Below are positions 7,982 through 15,766 of a stretch of 64,000 nucleotides of DNA, one piece after another (the first letter of the stretch is position 1; every line of letters starts with the position of its first letter). Location of the stretch: positions 1 to 64,000 of the forward strand of contig CACDFI010000007.1 of the NCBI GenBank assembly GCA_902551985.1, in the 5' to 3' direction. The stretch is from an uncultured Pelagibacteraceae bacterium (GTDB taxonomy: Bacteria; Pseudomonadota; Alphaproteobacteria; Pelagibacterales; Pelagibacteraceae). The position numbers and the translations under genes are program-made. The notes beneath the pieces are model-generated. The model was not told the DNA's origin, made no database searches, and saw nothing but the letters and a program-made list of their open reading frames with translations.

Positions 7982-8887
7982 ATGCCTGATTTAAAAAATC
8001 CAAAAGCAGCCATTCCAATTGTGCTCATAGCTGGGATTTTATGGTCGTTTGGCCCTTATGTTGTAAGGCATATTGATCAACCAGAGACAGTTCCATGGCA
8101 ATATTTATTCACTAGAGGCCTAGTAATTTTTATTTTGTTGAACATGTATTTATTTCTTGAAGAAGGAAAAGACTTTTACAAGAATTATTTTAAGGTGGGT
8201 ATATCTGGAATTATAGGAGGAATTGGCTTAGGCACGGCAATGATTACGTTTATATGGTCCATAACTAACACCACTGCAGCTATAACTTTGCTTTGTCTTG
8301 CTGCTATGCCATTTATAACTGCTTTACTTGGTTTTTTATTTTTAAAAGAAAAAATCTCTATAACAGTATGGATAGCTATAATAGTAGCAGCAGCTGGTAT
8401 ATGCATAATGGCATTCGATAATTCAGAACAAAATACTTTACCTGGACTTGTATTTGGACTTATTTCTGCAATAGGTTTTTCAATATTTTCAGTTTCACTC
8501 AGGTGGAGAAAAGAAACACCAAAATTTACAACAGTTGCATTAGCTGGATTATTTTGTTGTATGTTTTCTGCCATAATGCTTATGAGTATTGGTGTTGACT
8601 TTTTATCTACTGGAAAAAATGAAGCTTTATTTGCAACCCATGGAACTTTAGTTTGCATGGGTTTGATTTTATATTCAATTGGCTCTAAAAATATACCTGC
8701 AGCAGATCTTACATTGCTTTCATTGACCGAAGTTATAGGTGGAATTTTTTGGGTATGGTTACCTTGGTTAGGAATTAATGAAGTTCCATCAACAAATACT
8801 ATAATTGGTGGATTTTTTATCTTTATGTCAATTTTTTATTATAGTTTTATGATGCAATCCAATAGAAGGTTTATAGGCTTAAATTAA
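7982..8887 (+). CDS. DMT superfamily permease (EamA family)
   Basis: A 301-aa, ten-helix EamA transporter with two repeats. The N-terminal AAIPIVLIAGILWSFGPYVV, the mid-protein LLCLAAMPFITALLGFLFLKE and the second-repeat LSLTEVIGGIFWVWL segment are characteristic. It ends 1 bp before the amidinotransferase ATG, which is in turn 2 bp from an aldolase-like gene, so the three form a tight operon. Context suggests it moves a substrate or product of that pathway, perhaps a guanidino or amino acid compound; this is inference. It is divergent from the SufU-like gene across 78 bp that should hold both promoters. Confidence 0.88.
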   Translation: MPDLKNPKAAIPIVLIAGILWSFGPYVVRHIDQPETVPWQYLFTRGLVIFILLNMYLFLEEGKDFYKNYFKVGISGIIGGIGLGTAMITFIWSITNTTAAITLLCLAAMPFITALLGFLFLKEKISITVWIAIIVAAAGICIMAFDNSEQNTLPGLVFGLISAIGFSIFSVSLRWRKETPKFTTVALAGLFCCMFSAIMLMSIGVDFLSTGKNEALFATHGTLVCMGLILYSIGSKNIPAADLTLLSLTEVIGGIFWVWLPWLGINEVPSTNTIIGGFFIFMSIFYYSFMMQSNRRFIGLN

Positions 8888-8888
8888 T

Positions 8889-10004
8889 ATGAGTGATGAA
8901 AAAATAATTGTTAATAGTTGGAATGAGTGGGATCCACTAAAACATGTGATAGTAGGTAAAGCAGATGGTACTTGTATTCCAGCTCCTGAACCAGCATTAG
9001 ATGCAAAGGTTCCTGAAGATAGCGATATGAGAGGTCACTTTGGACCTCGTACCAAAGATACCGTTGATAAAGCTAACCAACTATTAGATGATTTTTCAGA
9101 TATTTTAAGAAAAAGAGGAATTATAGTTGATAGACCAGATCCTATTGATTTCAATCAAAAAACTTCTACACCAGACTGGGAAGCAGAAACAATGTTTGGA
9201 TGTATGCCCCCAAGAGATGTTTTACTGACTGTTGGTAATGAAATTCTAGAGGCTACGATGAGTTACAGATGTAGATGGTTTGAATATCTTTGCTACAGAC
9301 CTTTGCTAAAGAAATATTATAATTCTGATCCTAACATGAGACATGAATCTGCACCCAAACCAAGATTAACAGATGCTGATTATCGAAAAGATTATCTATC
9401 AGATAAAATTGGTATTCAAAAAAGATTAGAGTGGACTGAAAAAAAATATTTTGTAACTACTGAAGAGGAGCCATTATTTGATGCCGCTGATGTTTTAAGA
9501 TTTGGAAAAGATTTGGTTGTGCAGCATGGTTTTACAACAAATTTAAAAGGAATTGATTGGTTAAAAAGACATTATAAAGATCATAGAGTGCATGCTGTTA
9601 ACTTTCCAGGTGATCCATATCCTATTCATATAGATGCAACGTTTACACCTATAAAAGAGGGTTTGATAATTAATAATCCTCAAAGAAGACTTCCTAAAGA
9701 ACAAAGAAAATTATTTGAAAATAATGGCTGGGAAATAGTTGACAGTGCTCAACCGGCACACAATGAACCGCCACCTTTATGCTACTCATCAACGTGGTTA
9801 TCAATGAATGTACTAGTTTTAGACTCTAAAACAGTATGTGTTGAAAAAAGCGAAATATATCAAGCAGAACAGCTTGATAAATTGGGAATGGAGGTTCTTC
9901 CAATTGAATTAAGAGATGCTTATGCATTCGGAGGTGGATTACACTGCTGTACTGCTGATGTATATCGAGAGGGTGTATTAAAAGACTATTTTCCAAAGCA
10001 ATAA
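8889..10004 (+). CDS. Glycine amidinotransferase-like enzyme
   Basis: A 371-aa member of the arginine:glycine amidinotransferase (AGAT) family within the GME superfamily. It would transfer the amidino group of arginine to an amine acceptor, giving ornithine and a guanidino product such as guanidinoacetate. The catalytic triad is visible in family context: FDAAD at 197-201 with the catalytic Asp, HIDATF with His247, and GGGLHCCTADV with Cys353. The N-terminal VNSWNEWDPLKHVIVG is the family signature. It sits between a DMT permease and a glycine-producing aldolase-like gene with 1-2 bp spacing. The acceptor could be glycine or another amine (scyllo-inosamine phosphate, lysine); sequence alone does not settle it. 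An arginine deiminase is less likely given the AGAT-specific blocks. Confidence 0.87.
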   Translation: MSDEKIIVNSWNEWDPLKHVIVGKADGTCIPAPEPALDAKVPEDSDMRGHFGPRTKDTVDKANQLLDDFSDILRKRGIIVDRPDPIDFNQKTSTPDWEAETMFGCMPPRDVLLTVGNEILEATMSYRCRWFEYLCYRPLLKKYYNSDPNMRHESAPKPRLTDADYRKDYLSDKIGIQKRLEWTEKKYFVTTEEEPLFDAADVLRFGKDLVVQHGFTTNLKGIDWLKRHYKDHRVHAVNFPGDPYPIHIDATFTPIKEGLIINNPQRRLPKEQRKLFENNGWEIVDSAQPAHNEPPPLCYSSTWLSMNVLVLDSKTVCVEKSEIYQAEQLDKLGMEVLPIELRDAYAFGGGLHCCTADVYREGVLKDYFPKQ

Positions 10005-10006
10005 TT

Positions 10007-11053
10007 GTGGTAGAGATAAAAACAAAAAGAAAAAGAGTAAAATTTGCATCAGATAATGTTACTGGTGCTTGTCCAGAGGTTTTGGATGCAATTCTGAAAG
10101 CTAATGACGAGGATAGAACTCCTTATGGTAATGATGAGCTATCTAAAAACTTGCAAAAAAAATTTTCTGAAATTTTTGAAAAAGAAGTAATAGTCTTTCC
10201 TACAGCATCAGGAACAGCTGCTAATGCTTTAGCTTTATCAACTATGACGCCTTCTTTTGGAAATATATACTGTCACAGACTTTCTCATATTAATGTAGAC
10301 GAATGTGGAGCGCCCGAATTTTATACTGGTGGAGCGAAGTTAGTTAACCTTGATGGAATTAATGGTAAAATTATTCCCGAAGAGTTAGATGATAGCATTA
10401 ATGGCAAAGGAATTGTTCATCATACACAACCATCATCTGTTAGCATCACACAACTTTGCGAAACAGGTGTAGCATATCAATTAGATGAAATTAAAAAAAT
10501 ATCAGAGGTTGCGCATAAACATAAGTTAAATATCCATATGGATGGTGCTAGGTTTGCAAATGCATTAGTTTCATTAAATTGTTCCCCAGCAGAAATGACT
10601 TGGAAATCTGGCATAGATGTATTGTCATTTGGAGCTACAAAAAACGGATGTTTTGCTGCAGAGGCAATTATTTTTTTTAATCAAGACTTAGTAGGCAACT
10701 TGCCTTTTTTAATGAAACGAGCTGGTCATTTACTTTCAAAAATGCGTTTTGTATCTGCACAATTAGATGCTTATATATCAAATGAGGTATGGTTAAAAAA
10801 TGCAAAACATGCAAATGCTATGGGAAAAAAATTAAGCCAAGGCTTGCAGCTGAATAAAAACATTGAATTAGCATACCCTACAGATGCAAATGAGATATTC
10901 GTTAAGATACCAAAAAATATAATCGATCAATTTAATTCGCACGGTTACAAAATTAATGATGAAGAATGGGAGAATAAAGCAGTCAGGCTGGTTACTGCAT
11001 GGAACACAGATCCATCTGATGTTGAGTCATTTTTAAGTATAATCAAATCTTAA
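10007..11053 (+). CDS. ltaE: Low-specificity L-threonine aldolase-like PLP enzyme
   Basis: A 348-aa fold-type I PLP enzyme of the beta-eliminating lyase / threonine aldolase family, which splits L-threonine or L-allo-threonine to glycine and acetaldehyde. The N-terminal SDNVTG block is at 15-20, the PTASGTAAN phosphate-binding loop at 65-73, HMDGARFANA with Asp179 pairing the pyridine nitrogen, and the Schiff-base Lys212 in SFGATKNG. The start is a GTG at 10007, 2 bp after the amidinotransferase stop. Context suggests it feeds glycine to the amidinotransferase, which would matter in SAR11-type cells with a known glycine/serine requirement. Related members can also act on phenylserine or other beta-hydroxy amino acids. 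Confidence 0.85.
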   Translation: MVEIKTKRKRVKFASDNVTGACPEVLDAILKANDEDRTPYGNDELSKNLQKKFSEIFEKEVIVFPTASGTAANALALSTMTPSFGNIYCHRLSHINVDECGAPEFYTGGAKLVNLDGINGKIIPEELDDSINGKGIVHHTQPSSVSITQLCETGVAYQLDEIKKISEVAHKHKLNIHMDGARFANALVSLNCSPAEMTWKSGIDVLSFGATKNGCFAAEAIIFFNQDLVGNLPFLMKRAGHLLSKMRFVSAQLDAYISNEVWLKNAKHANAMGKKLSQGLQLNKNIELAYPTDANEIFVKIPKNIIDQFNSHGYKINDEEWENKAVRLVTAWNTDPSDVESFLSIIKS

Positions 11054-11054
11054 T

Positions 11055-11282
11055 TTAACTAGGGTTTTCTTTTAGAAAATTAATATAATTCACAACTTCA
11101 TCAAATTTTTCGTCCTCAATATCTTTATAACTTGTATTAAATTTACTCTTTACACAAATTGCAACATGCGCATAAGGGTTTCGACCTTTAGGATGATTTG
11201 GATGGTCAGGAAGTTGTCCCTCCAAATAATCGCCAGCTTCCTGAATAATTTTCCAGAGTTTACTTGCGTTTTCTTTATTCAT
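11055..11282 (-). CDS. Conserved-looking 75-aa protein, unknown
   Basis: A small soluble protein with predicted helices at both ends (ASKLWKIIQEAGDYLEG and EKFDEVVNYINFLKEN) and a central loop rich in His, Pro and Gly (LPDHPNHPKGRNPYAHVAI). I do not recognise a family. Its stop is 1 bp from the convergent aldolase gene stop, and an AGAAG-like ribosome site precedes the ATG, both supporting a real gene. Codon use matches the neighbours, with no sign of transfer. The His-rich loop could bind a metal, but nothing in the sequence proves it. Confidence 0.65.
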   Translation of the reverse strand: MNKENASKLWKIIQEAGDYLEGQLPDHPNHPKGRNPYAHVAICVKSKFNTSYKDIEDEKFDEVVNYINFLKENPS

Positions 11283-11336
11283 TCTTCTACAAAAATTGAT
11301 TTATATATTTTGCTCAATAGACTGAATATTAATCAT

Positions 11337-11459
11337 TTAAAATCCACCTCGCCAATTATTTTTAGATTTCAAATCTTTTTCTTCTTGTTTTGAAGTAGGT
11401 CTTAATAAATAAAAACCTACTACAACAACGACGAAAATACCTAAAATAACTTCAATCAT
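11337..11459 (-). CDS. Single-helix membrane microprotein, 40 aa
   Basis: An ATG at 11457-11459 opens a 40-codon frame ending in TAA at 11337-11339. Residues 2-19 form one hydrophobic helix (EVILGIFVVVVVGFYLL). This is followed by a basic/acidic tail with Lys-Gln-Glu-Glu-Lys and a terminal NNWRGGF. The pattern of one helix plus a charged tail is typical of real bacterial membrane microproteins. It lies upstream of the 75-aa gene on the same strand with a 54-bp gap. Without this gene the region 11283-11545 would be an unusually long gap for this genome. No family recognised. Confidence 0.55.
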   Translation of the reverse strand: MIEVILGIFVVVVVGFYLLRPTSKQEEKDLKSKNNWRGGF

Positions 11460-11545
11460 TTAATTAATCATTTATGTTTTTAAAAATTTTTTCATAAATT
11501 AAGCACTATATCAAATACTATAATTTTAATATATTTTAATTATAA

Positions 11546-12571
11546 ATGACTAAAGACAAAATTAAAATCCATATAAGAAATAATCATTGGAAGAAAGGGG
11601 CTTTGCCTTGTGATTTAGAGGGTGAAAAAAATAGTAGTGTTCCAAAAGATTTGTTTGAGAGCATGCTCAAAAAATATCCTGAGATAATGAAAAAAGTTTC
11701 ATATTTAGTTGATTGGGATAATGACAATTGGGAGTCTTCAATGAAAAATGCAGATATCTTACTTGCTTGGGACTTTCCAACAAATGATTTAAGTAAAATA
11801 GCACCAAATTTAAAATGGATTCATATTGTTTCTGCAGGAGTTAATCACCTTTATCCATTTGATTGGATTAAAAAAGATTTAGTTATAACAAATAGTAGTG
11901 GAATACATGCAAAAAAAGCTGGAGAATTTGGTTTGATGAGTATTTTGATGCTTCAAAATCATATGACAAAAATAATTACTAATCAAAGAAATAGAGAGTT
12001 TGTAACTTTATTAAGCAACCCAATTGAGAACAAAAAAGTTTTGGTAGTTGGAACTGGATCATTAGGAGGGTCAATGATTAAACATATCAGTGCATTGGGG
12101 GCAAATGTAATTGGTATCAATAGAAGGGGAAGAAAAGTAGAGGGATGTTCAAAAGTTATCACTTTTGATAGAATTGATGAAGTTTTACCTGAAGCTGATT
12201 TTCTTTATTTAGCTGTTCCAGAAACAAATGATACTAAAGGATTAATAAATAAGAAAAGATTAGATGTGCTTAAAGCTACGTGTGGAATTGTTAATATTGG
12301 TCGCCAATCTGTAATGGATTATGAGCATTTAAGAAAAAAATTAAAAAAAAATGAAATTTCTGGAGCAATTTTAGATGTTTTTTCAGAGGAGCCTATAAAT
12401 AGAAATTCTAAATTTTGGGATACTCCAAATTTAGTCATTACACCTCATATATCGTCAGACAGTAAAGGAAAATATATCGAAATGGTTTTAGAAAAGTTTT
12501 TTGATAATTTAAAACTATTTATTGATCAAAAAAAATTACTTAATCGAGTAGATCCTAATCTAGGTTATTAA
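11546..12571 (+). CDS. D-2-hydroxyacid dehydrogenase family protein
   Basis: A 341-aa NAD-binding 2-hydroxyacid dehydrogenase, which would interconvert 2-keto acids and D-2-hydroxy acids. The Rossmann motif VVGTGSLGGSMIKHI is at about 168-182. The catalytic Arg is in NIGRQSVMDY (about 253-262) and the catalytic His is in ITPHISSDSKG near 300, with the partner acid in the intervening strand. The N-terminal catalytic domain (PNLKWIHIVSAGVNHL) is the glyoxylate/hydroxypyruvate reductase (GhrA-like) type. An Arg-Arg-Gly-Arg run after the second Rossmann strand (about 192-196) suggests NADPH preference. It is transcribed away from the microprotein gene and converges on the MFS gene. Substrate not certain. 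Confidence 0.85.
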   Translation: MTKDKIKIHIRNNHWKKGALPCDLEGEKNSSVPKDLFESMLKKYPEIMKKVSYLVDWDNDNWESSMKNADILLAWDFPTNDLSKIAPNLKWIHIVSAGVNHLYPFDWIKKDLVITNSSGIHAKKAGEFGLMSILMLQNHMTKIITNQRNREFVTLLSNPIENKKVLVVGTGSLGGSMIKHISALGANVIGINRRGRKVEGCSKVITFDRIDEVLPEADFLYLAVPETNDTKGLINKKRLDVLKATCGIVNIGRQSVMDYEHLRKKLKKNEISGAILDVFSEEPINRNSKFWDTPNLVITPHISSDSKGKYIEMVLEKFFDNLKLFIDQKKLLNRVDPNLGY

Positions 12572-12603
12572 TTTGTTTCTTTAAACTCTCGCTTTATTAA
12601 AGA

Positions 12604-13926
12604 TTATCCAAGACTATTTGGGACTTCCTTATTTTTAGTTCCTTCTTTTGATGTTGATTTTATTGGTTCTTCAATAGGCTCAGCAGCTGGATTTAATTCT
12701 AAGCCAATTGGCGTAATTGTAGTTGGCAGAGGGGTAAACTGCGAGTCTGGATTTTCAACAACTTCTCTGACCTTCATCCTATAAATACCATAAATACCTA
12801 TAAATACATGGAATATGATTAAAAAAATGAAATAACCATTCTCTCCAACAAAATCCATAAACAAGGAGCACAAAAATGGACCACTCATAGCTCCCATACC
12901 AAAAGCAAATTGTAAACCAGCACCTGCTGATACAAACTTCTCTTTAGATACAAAATCATTTGTGTGCGCAAATATTAACGCAAACATTGGAAGACTAAAG
13001 AATGCATATAAACCTGTAAACACATAAAACCAAAACTTTGAACTTGCTAATCCATCGGGCAAATGCATTGTCCCTACAGAAAAAATTGCACATAGTGCAA
13101 AAAAAGCTGCAGCAAACGTAGAATAAACAGTTACTGTCCTTCTGTCATAAATATCAGATAGTTTTCCAATTGGCCATTGTGAGATAGCACCAGAAATTGC
13201 AACTAGAAAAGTTACAAAAGATATTTCAAATATGCTAAAATTCATTGCTGCAGCATACACTGCAATTAATGCAAACATAGCAGAATGACAAATGCCACAC
13301 AAAACAGCGCTTACCATACCAAACGGGGACGCTTCATAAAGTTCTTTAATTTTCATACCAATAATTTTTTTAAATTTTGGAGCTTTCTTTTTTGTAAGTA
13401 GAATTGGAACAAGCGATAAAGACATAAATAACGAAACTAAGATAAAAGGTTGAAAGTTTTCAGGTCTACTAAAATTTAAAAAAAACATTCCTATTGCCAT
13501 AGAACTAAAGAGTACAATCATATAAATTGATAAAACACTTCCTCTATTTTTATTACTTGCCCTATCGTTTAACCAACTTTCTGCAATTGTATAAAGACAA
13601 ACCATAGAAAATCCTGAAAAAACTCTAAGTACAAACCAAGTTAAAGGATTTATTACAATTGAGTGAACTAATACGACTATTGATGCAATTGAAGCAAAAG
13701 CCGCAAATACCCTTATGTGACCTACTCTTGAAACAAGGATAGGTACTGTTCTTGCACCAATAAAGTACCCAACAAAATATCCCGTTAACATAAACCCTGT
13801 AGCCGTTATACTAAAACTCTCATGTACGGCTCTTACTCCTAACAAGGAAACTTGGAAACCGTGAGCTAACATAATTAGCCCCATACCTGTAAAAAGGGCC
13901 CATGAGTTTTTTAATATCTTATCCAT
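12604..13926 (-). CDS. MFS transporter
   Basis: A 440-aa twelve-helix major facilitator protein resembling the YcaD/UMF group. The N-terminal GLIMLAHGFQVSLLGVRAV is the family opening, with the loop 2-3 region YFIGARTVPILVSRVGHIRV and the mid-protein GPFLCSLFMDF-type half. The loop QWPIGKLSDIYDRRTV near residue 245-260 is the second copy of the MFS motif A. The cytoplasmic C-terminus is Pro/Glu-rich (TPIGLELNPAAEPIEEP). It is the last gene of a 14-kb minus-strand run and follows a DMT permease by 41 bp. Substrate not predictable. Confidence 0.87.
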   Translation of the reverse strand: MDKILKNSWALFTGMGLIMLAHGFQVSLLGVRAVHESFSITATGFMLTGYFVGYFIGARTVPILVSRVGHIRVFAAFASIASIVVLVHSIVINPLTWFVLRVFSGFSMVCLYTIAESWLNDRASNKNRGSVLSIYMIVLFSSMAIGMFFLNFSRPENFQPFILVSLFMSLSLVPILLTKKKAPKFKKIIGMKIKELYEASPFGMVSAVLCGICHSAMFALIAVYAAAMNFSIFEISFVTFLVAISGAISQWPIGKLSDIYDRRTVTVYSTFAAAFFALCAIFSVGTMHLPDGLASSKFWFYVFTGLYAFFSLPMFALIFAHTNDFVSKEKFVSAGAGLQFAFGMGAMSGPFLCSLFMDFVGENGYFIFLIIFHVFIGIYGIYRMKVREVVENPDSQFTPLPTTITPIGLELNPAAEPIEEPIKSTSKEGTKNKEVPNSLG

Positions 13927-13967
13927 AATTTCGCTATCTACGGATGATTTAATATTAAATCAAGAAA

Positions 13968-14861
13968 TTAATTATTAATTTTTTGAGGTTCTCTAAGTTT
14001 TAAAAAAGAGTGGATGCCTATAGTTGTTATAATTATAATTCCCCCAATTATGGTCTCTAAAGTTGGTTGCTCTTTTATAACCAACCAAACCCAAATTGGG
14101 CCAATTATAGTTTCAAGCAAGAAAAACAAATTCACTTCCTCAGCAGGAATAAACCTAGGTGCAATTGTCACCAAAACAAATGGAAGAGCTACACAAACTA
14201 TGCACATCAAAGGTATATAAATCTGATCAGATCCGATTAAATTGAAATTTTCTACAAAAAAGAAGGCAAAAATAGCAACTCCTAATTTTCCCATGACAGC
14301 AGATGGCAAAAGATCTCTGTCTTTAGCATATCTTATCAGTACAGCGTTGACTGCTAACCCTGCAGCGGTAACAAATCCCATAATATTTCCAAAGAGATTT
14401 CCTATTTTAATTGAGTCATAGAATATGAATAAAACAGCAAAAAATGTTATAAAAATAGCTATCCAGGTTCCTTTACTAGGTATCTCTTTTAAAAAAATAG
14501 CACCTAAAATTGCAGATAGCATTGGCGCTAGTGCAATCATGATCAGGGTATTAGCTACATTTGTATTTTGAATAGATATTATGAAGGTAATATTGCATAT
14601 TGAAAAGCTGATAGCATAAAATATGCCAACAGTACCTACTTTGAAAAATGCGTTTATGAAATTTTGTCTATAAAATAATACCAGTCCAATAAAAACAACA
14701 AAAAAAGGGATTATACCTCTATAAAAAAGCATTCCCCAAGTTTCAATGTTAGAAAGTCTAATTAAAAGTGAGTCAGGTGTTATGAACATTACAGCCACAA
14801 AAGCTAGCAATGATCCTTTTTTTTGATCAGATAATTTATTCAAGCTTTTAAACCTTTCCAA
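13968..14861 (-). CDS. DMT superfamily permease (EamA family), glutathione-operon partner
   Basis: A 297-aa ten-helix EamA transporter; repeat 1 ends at LIMIALAPMLSAILGAIFLKEIPS and repeat 2 at NLFFLLETIIGPIWVWLVIKEQP. The ATG lies 22 bp inside the end of gshB, so the two are translationally coupled. The overlap with the gshA-gshB pair suggests, but does not prove, a role in export or uptake of glutathione, its breakdown products or a precursor amino acid. It is similar in layout to the permease at 7982-8887 (both contain a WxxR/W motif after helix 1 and an IIGGIF/IIGGII C-terminus), so they may be paralogues. Confidence 0.87.
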   Translation of the reverse strand: MERFKSLNKLSDQKKGSLLAFVAVMFITPDSLLIRLSNIETWGMLFYRGIIPFFVVFIGLVLFYRQNFINAFFKVGTVGIFYAISFSICNITFIISIQNTNVANTLIMIALAPMLSAILGAIFLKEIPSKGTWIAIFITFFAVLFIFYDSIKIGNLFGNIMGFVTAAGLAVNAVLIRYAKDRDLLPSAVMGKLGVAIFAFFFVENFNLIGSDQIYIPLMCIVCVALPFVLVTIAPRFIPAEEVNLFFLLETIIGPIWVWLVIKEQPTLETIIGGIIIITTIGIHSFLKLREPQKINN

Positions 14862-15766
14862 AATGTCTTAGCAAGATTTATTTTAGATAGGTCGTAGTAT
14901 GTTTTTAATCCAGTAGGGGAGGTAACATTAATATCTCCATTTAACTGTTGATCAATAAAGTCTATCCCAGCAAAATAAATATTATCCTTCTTTAATTTTT
15001 TACCAATAATTTTTGAAATCCTAATTTCTTTTTTGGTAAGGCTAGTAAGTTTTGGTACAGCACCCTTACTCATATTACTTAAATATGAACCTTTCTTGGG
15101 AACTCGTGAGATTGCACCACATACTTTTCCATTAATTATAAAAACTCTTTTATCACCTTTAGATATATTTTTTAAAAATTTTTGAAACATAGAGTGTCCA
15201 TTTTTTTTTAAAAAATTTGTAATTAATTTTTTATTAAACTTATTCTTAATCAAATGTATTTGATTACCTCCATACCCATTAATAGGTTTCATAATTATAC
15301 TTTTATTTTGTTTATAAAACTTCTTAACTTCTTCAATATTATTTGAAAATATTGTATCTGGCATATATTTTGTAAATTTTTTCGAATATAATTTTTCAGA
15401 TACGTTTCTAATAGCCACTGGGTTATTTATCACCCTTGTTTTTTTTAAATTATCCAAAATGAGGGTAGTAATTAAATATTCTGAGTTGAAAGGTGGGTCT
15501 TGTCTAATTAAAATAAATTTAAAATTTTCAACATCAATTTTTTGTTTTTTATAAATTTTATAAAATTTTTTTCTTTCATAATTTAATTTGACAAATACTC
15601 CATTTGCATATGTTTTATTTTTGATGATGGATAAGTTTGAAGGAGTATAATAAAATATTTTATATCCTAGTGTCTGAGCTTCATGAGCTAAAAATATTGA
15701 TGTATCAGAAGATATATTAATTTTATCTAATTTATCGCCTTGTATGCCTATTATTTTATTTGTCAT
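14840..15766 (-). CDS. gshB: Glutathione synthetase
   Basis: ATP-grasp ligase that joins gamma-glutamylcysteine and glycine to give glutathione. The 308-aa protein shows the GSH synthetase N-terminal domain (IRQDPPFNSEYLITTLIL at about 88-105), the ATP-grasp core with IMKPINGYGGNQI (about 155-167) and the C-terminal GIDFIDQQLNGDINVTSPTG with Mg-binding Asp/Asn residues. It is about the usual 310-320 aa length. It overlaps gshA by 11 bp upstream and the DMT permease by 22 bp downstream. Glycine needed here could be supplied in part by the aldolase-like enzyme near 10 kb. Confidence 0.95.
   Translation of the reverse strand: MTNKIIGIQGDKLDKINISSDTSIFLAHEAQTLGYKIFYYTPSNLSIIKNKTYANGVFVKLNYERKKFYKIYKKQKIDVENFKFILIRQDPPFNSEYLITTLILDNLKKTRVINNPVAIRNVSEKLYSKKFTKYMPDTIFSNNIEEVKKFYKQNKSIIMKPINGYGGNQIHLIKNKFNKKLITNFLKKNGHSMFQKFLKNISKGDKRVFIINGKVCGAISRVPKKGSYLSNMSKGAVPKLTSLTKKEIRISKIIGKKLKKDNIYFAGIDFIDQQLNGDINVTSPTGLKTYYDLSKINLAKTFWKGLKA

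Noticed and set aside
12572-12603. Possible terminator between the 2-hydroxyacid dehydrogenase and MFS genes
   Set aside because: Only a 6-bp A/T stem (CTTTAA/TTAAAG) with a 12-nt loop; too weak and expected by chance at this base composition.
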